Shown piece by piece: positions 60,972-64,000 of a DNA stretch of 64,000 nucleotides; position 1 is the stretch's first letter, and each line of letters opens with the position of its first letter. Under the pieces are notes generated by a model that searched no databases, had not been told where the DNA came from, and was given only the letters and a program-made list of their open reading frames with translations. The position numbers and the translations under genes were made by a program. Source of the stretch: Miscanthus floridulus. Taxonomy: Eukaryota > Streptophyta > Magnoliopsida > Poales > Poaceae. The stretch covers positions 26,388,487-26,452,486 of the forward strand of contig NC_089589.1 of assembly GCF_019320115.1 (NCBI RefSeq), in the 5' to 3' direction.

Positions 60972-61713
60972 GGCATCGGGGTAGGGCAGGGGAGGCTGAG
61001 GCGAACTCTGACACCAGATTGGGCACCTCTCCGCCGTCGGCAAATGGAGGAAGTGAACTGAGAATGCGTAGTTTTCTTTTCTTTCTTTTTTTTGGAAAGG
61101 GCCACTACGTAGTTTGAACTTCTGAAAGCATGGAGAGCAAAGTTTAACTGAATTGCACAAATGTAATACTAAAAAGCAAAGGTGCATGACACTTTTATTT
61201 TTGTTTCAGAGAGGAACACAACAAAATGGATTGCAGTAAGAATTATGATCATTTGCAATTACAAAAAGTGACAAAAGTTTGAACTGACATAGCTCCAAAA
61301 AATTGACTTCTGCAGCCAACCCTAGCTAGGCTGAACAAGGAACAAGACTGGAGTCCTGGCACATGCATTAGAAGAACTGGCTAAAGGTCATTATAAATAA
61401 AGGCTTATTTGTCTGATCTTAAGTCTATCTCATGAGACAGTTTTTCTCACGGAAAATCTGCTCAACAGGCCATCTTGATGTAGGCTGACAATGCAAGCAG
61501 ACTGCGATGGGTGCTTACTAATCGCTCATTCACACAACCAGTGCCCAAATGTACAGGTCTGAAATGCAAGAGGCAAGACTTGGAATAAAATAACATACCT
61601 CTCCATATCCTTAAATCCTCCTTGGTGACATAGATGGTGGGAAACCAAAATATGGATAGGGACCAGAAGCAGGGGATCTTGTCCTACCGACCCTCTCAAT
61701 ATTCAAAGACTTA

Positions 61714-61820
61714 GGGCCTGTTTGGAACGCGGGAAAATTCTCCTGTTCCTGTGTTTTTCCTGTGAAATTGAACTGATTCCTGTGCGATTCCTGTGAAATT
61801 CCTGCGTTCCAAACAGACCC
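61714..61820. mobile_element. Tourist MITE, TSD TTA
   Basis: 107 bp with ends GGGCCTGTTTGGAACGCGGG and (inward) GGGTCTGTTTGGAACGCAGG. TTA flanks both sides (61711-61713 and 61821-61823). Copies A and B show the empty site. It sits in the former 3' coding end of F-box copy C. Confidence 0.93.
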
Positions 61821-61843
61821 TTAATCTCAAGTGAAAAAAATGC

Positions 61844-62890
61844 TCAATATGTTGTTGTAACCTCTTCATCTGGAATGCATTCAATGAAAATGTATCCTTC
61901 AGTTGGACCACCAATGTTGCCTTCACAAGTATAATGGGCAGGCAAGGAGATGGTACTCTTCAAATGCCACTCATGGGACTTCTCACTGCCATTTTGCGAA
62001 AAGGTGTAATAATCCACAGATGTGCCTCCATAAATTATACTAAACATTGCAACCCTACTTTCCCCTGACTCCACAATGACGATTTGCCGCCTATCATGGC
62101 CAGGCGGGAGGCCAATAGTGCAAAACCGCATACTATTCATGTCGAGCTTGACCACTGTGCTCGTGTTGTTTAATTTCCAATAGAAGCAGCCATACGTACA
62201 TTGTTCTGAAATGAACTGCTCAATTTCATCCAAGCCTAGATCACCCCAACTGATAGACGTACTGACACTCCAGCAGCCACAGCCCGAAGAGAAGATAAAA
62301 ACCGCCAACCTTGAGCTGGATTGCATCCAGCTGATCACTCTGAATGATGTATCCTCCTCTGTGCCTCCTGAACGGATGAAGGAGGCCCTCGAATGGAAAA
62401 TGAGATCATTGTTTTGGATCCCGATGGAGGCGAGTAGGTCGTCGGTTATGGGAGGCAGCAGCAGGTATCGCCGGGACAGCGGGTCGCACACCAGGACGTC
62501 GCGAATGCGCTCGAGGAGGACGCGGCCGTCGCGGGCATCGCGCGGAATCCAGCGGTCCCATTTGGTGGTGCGAGGGAGATAGTCGAAGGAAAACGCGATA
62601 GCCCGGGCGACGGCAGCGGAGGGATGGGGCGCCTCGGCAGGAAGAAAACCATAGGATGTAACGAAGCCGAGGAGGAAGGGCGGGTGAATGGAGCGGTACC
62701 AGCGGAGGAAGGCGTGGTCAGCGATGAGGCGGCTGAAGGAGACGCAAGCGGTGGAGGCGCAGGCGAGGTCCGCAGGGGAGGCGACGCGGAGGAAGATCTC
62801 CTCGAGGAGGTCGCTGGTTAGGGCCGGCGGCGGCCGCTCTGGATCCGTGGCATCGGGGTTGGGGCGGCTGAGGCGAACTCTCGACGCCAT
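61844..62890 (-). CDS. F-box protein copy C, truncated, doubtful
   Basis: An open frame of 348 residues. The ATG used by copies A and B is ACG here (ATDPERPPP), so the nearest start is an in-frame ATG 16 codons upstream (MASRVRLSRPNPD, 62890). The F-box (LTSDLLEEIFLRVASPADLA) and body match copy A. The frame ends at a TGA at 61844-61846, where A has a serine (TTYSAFF), losing about 38 residues; a Tourist MITE has entered the lost part. Relative to A, two codon-size changes occur in the middle (for example loss of CREVPKYWD to RD), keeping the frame. It may encode a shorter F-box protein or be an early pseudogene. Confidence 0.6.
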   Translation of the reverse strand: MASRVRLSRPNPDATDPERPPPALTSDLLEEIFLRVASPADLACASTACVSFSRLIADHAFLRWYRSIHPPFLLGFVTSYGFLPAEAPHPSAAVARAIAFSFDYLPRTTKWDRWIPRDARDGRVLLERIRDVLVCDPLSRRYLLLPPITDDLLASIGIQNNDLIFHSRASFIRSGGTEEDTSFRVISWMQSSSRLAVFIFSSGCGCWSVSTSISWGDLGLDEIEQFISEQCTYGCFYWKLNNTSTVVKLDMNSMRFCTIGLPPGHDRRQIVIVESGESRVAMFSIIYGGTSVDYYTFSQNGSEKSHEWHLKSTISLPAHYTCEGNIGGPTEGYIFIECIPDEEVTTTY

Positions 62891-62943
62891 ATTGGGCACC
62901 TCTCCGCCGCCGGCAAATGGAGGAAGTGAACTGAGGATCGAGG

Positions 62944-63456
62944 GTCTCGGGCACATTTGTGTACGGGCAGAGCCGCAGAGGTGGGAGACGGCCAGACGGG
63001 GGAAAGGGATGGCGCCGACAAGTAGGCCCGGACAGTCCGCGCGGCCTGACGAGCAGGCCTAGGGCGCCAGCGACAGAGAGGAGGAGGGTGCGCGCGTCCA
63101 CTCGGCCACGGCGTGGGCCTCGACCTGGGCCTGGCGTGCGCGCGAAGGAGATAGGGAACCGCTGGGCTTTCCAACTCGGAGAGAGGGAGGGAGCCGAGCT
63201 GGGCTTTCGGTCTAGCAAGGGGGAGAGGGAGGCGGTGGGAGCTGTTGGGCTTGGCCGGGATTTCGGCCGGAGAAAAAGGGAAAAAGAGTAACGAAAACTC
63301 GAAAAGGGAGATTTCGCCCAAACTAAAAGTAAAGGCTTCATGATTTTTCCCAAGCTGTTTTTCAAACATTTTGACTCCATTTAAAGATTCATTTTTAAAA
63401 TTTCTTTGAATCTAGTTTGAAACAATTTTTGAACTTATTTTCAAATCAGAAGCCTT
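62944..63456. other. Leader side of F-box copy C and spacer
   Basis: GC-rich, purine-rich DNA with several open frames but no recognised protein. Confidence 0.3.
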
Positions 63457-63536
63457 TAGTCCAGTGGCAGGGCTATCCAGTTGGACCCTACCCACCCACC
63501 AACCAGGGTTCAAACCCTGGTGTCGTGCCTTTTTTC
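63457..63536 (+). ncRNA. Possible tRNA-derived SINE head (Pol III promoter)
   Basis: An A-box-like TAGTCCAGTGG (63457-63467) and a B-box-like GGTTCAAACCC (63507-63517) lie 50 bp apart, as in tRNA genes, and a T-run follows at 63530-63535. The B-box sits in a CCAGGGTTCAAACCCTGG stem-loop like a T arm. I could not fold a full cloverleaf, so a SINE remnant is more likely than a tRNA gene. Confidence 0.35.
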
Positions 63537-64000
63537 TAAAAAATTTTCAAAAAAAAAAGTAGGGTACACGCACACGTCCGCGTTCGGTGGTATTGTGCGT
63601 TTCCCGCACACTAGAGGCTAGAGAGCCTCCCAATCTTTATTTGCGTGTGTACGGACGCGCGCGCGTGATGTGAGTGTAGAGCGCCTGGGTGTCCTGGGCG
63701 ACTCGAGTTTGTCTCATCATCGGTTGCGAGATAGAGATAGTTCTTTCCTCTTTCGATAGGAGAAGGCCGGGGAGACCCTTGCCCAGGCGGTGGGGAAGTT
63801 GCTGTTTGATTGTTGGGTGCGGCCGGAGCACATCGGACATGTAGTGGGATGGATTTAGTGTCCGGTGAGGGGGGGTTGAGTGCAAGGATCTTGGGGATAA
63901 TACATTTATGTTCTCCTTCAATCAAGCTACGGGGAAGAGAAAAGCATTAGAAGAGGGGGCCATGGATGATCTCGAATGAACTACTGGTGGGGTGGGGGAT
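63537..64000. other. Unassigned right edge
   Basis: No recognised gene. A (CG)-rich ACGGACGCGCGCGCGTGATG stretch occurs near 63650. Confidence 0.3.

Larger units (their letters stand above)
50280..61065. repeat. Segmental duplication, copy B with insertions
   Basis: Second copy of the block at 19568-26142, same orientation, enlarged by a hAT-type element (50358-50910), an LTR element (55887-58796) and a fold-back element (59293-60133). At 61065 it is fused directly to sequence matching the downstream side of an F-box unit (copy C). Confidence 0.93.
61066..62943. repeat. Partial duplication, copy C (F-box unit only)
   Basis: From 61066 the sequence matches the DNA downstream of F-box copy A (24340-24800), then an F-box gene, ending at about 62943 where copy A also departs. 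The hydrolase part is absent. The 61065/61066 junction puts the 5' side of unit B against the 3' side of unit C, the expected product of unequal exchange. Confidence 0.88.

Overview
The window looks like nuclear DNA from a grass (Poaceae), most likely a panicoid such as a sorghum, sugarcane or maize relative. The grounds are GC-rich first exons, GT-AG introns, and grass-type transposons: Tourist and Stowaway MITEs, CACTA, MULE and hAT elements, and LTR elements with grass-style primer-binding sites. The species assignment is inference. No rRNA gene, CRISPR array or bacterial-type operon was seen.

Left part (1-19,500). A complete seven-exon digalactosyldiacylglycerol synthase gene of the DGD1 type lies on the minus strand at 375-4267. 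MITEs follow, then a 5'-truncated PPR gene fragment that ends against a 0.7 kb DNA hairpin. Next is an uncharacterised grass gene (DUF1668-like) that is frameshifted and split by a 4.7 kb Mutator-like element (10059-14774). That MULE carries long terminal inverted repeats, an apparently intact two-exon transposase, and a 9-bp target duplication. After it comes a nested pair: a 1.2 kb CACTA element inside an older non-autonomous MULE.

Duplicated segment (copy A 19,568-26,142; copy B 50,280-61,065; copy C 61,066-62,943). Copies A and B each hold an intact five-exon epoxide-hydrolase-type alpha/beta hydrolase gene (314 residues) followed by an opposite-strand F-box gene. Copy C is a third, F-box-only unit. 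All three F-box copies are damaged differently: an 8-bp insertion shifts the C terminus of A; a stop codon plus a fold-back transposon kills B; a lost start codon, an early stop and a Tourist MITE alter C. Copy B also received an LTR element with an internal tandem-repeat array, and a hAT-type element just upstream of its hydrolase.

Between the copies (26,143-50,279) lie two dead genes. One is an Rf1-like PPR gene (27818-35130) with a frameshift, two adjacent stop codons and a 4.9 kb solo-LTR-like insertion. The other is a zinc-induced-facilitator-like (MFS) transporter remnant (36371-45050) split by a 5.8 kb Copia element with a decayed pol. A 1 kb fold-back element, MITEs, a (GA)n tract and short unplaced gene fragments fill the rest.

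The genes do not form a pathway. The intact coding content is DGD1 (chloroplast galactolipid synthesis), two hydrolase paralogues and a MULE transposase; most of the remainder records transposon insertion, gene decay and unequal duplication. I found no clearly new biological system. The best leads are the apparently intact MULE, the LTR-like fold-back insertion at 59293-60133, and the three-copy F-box series.
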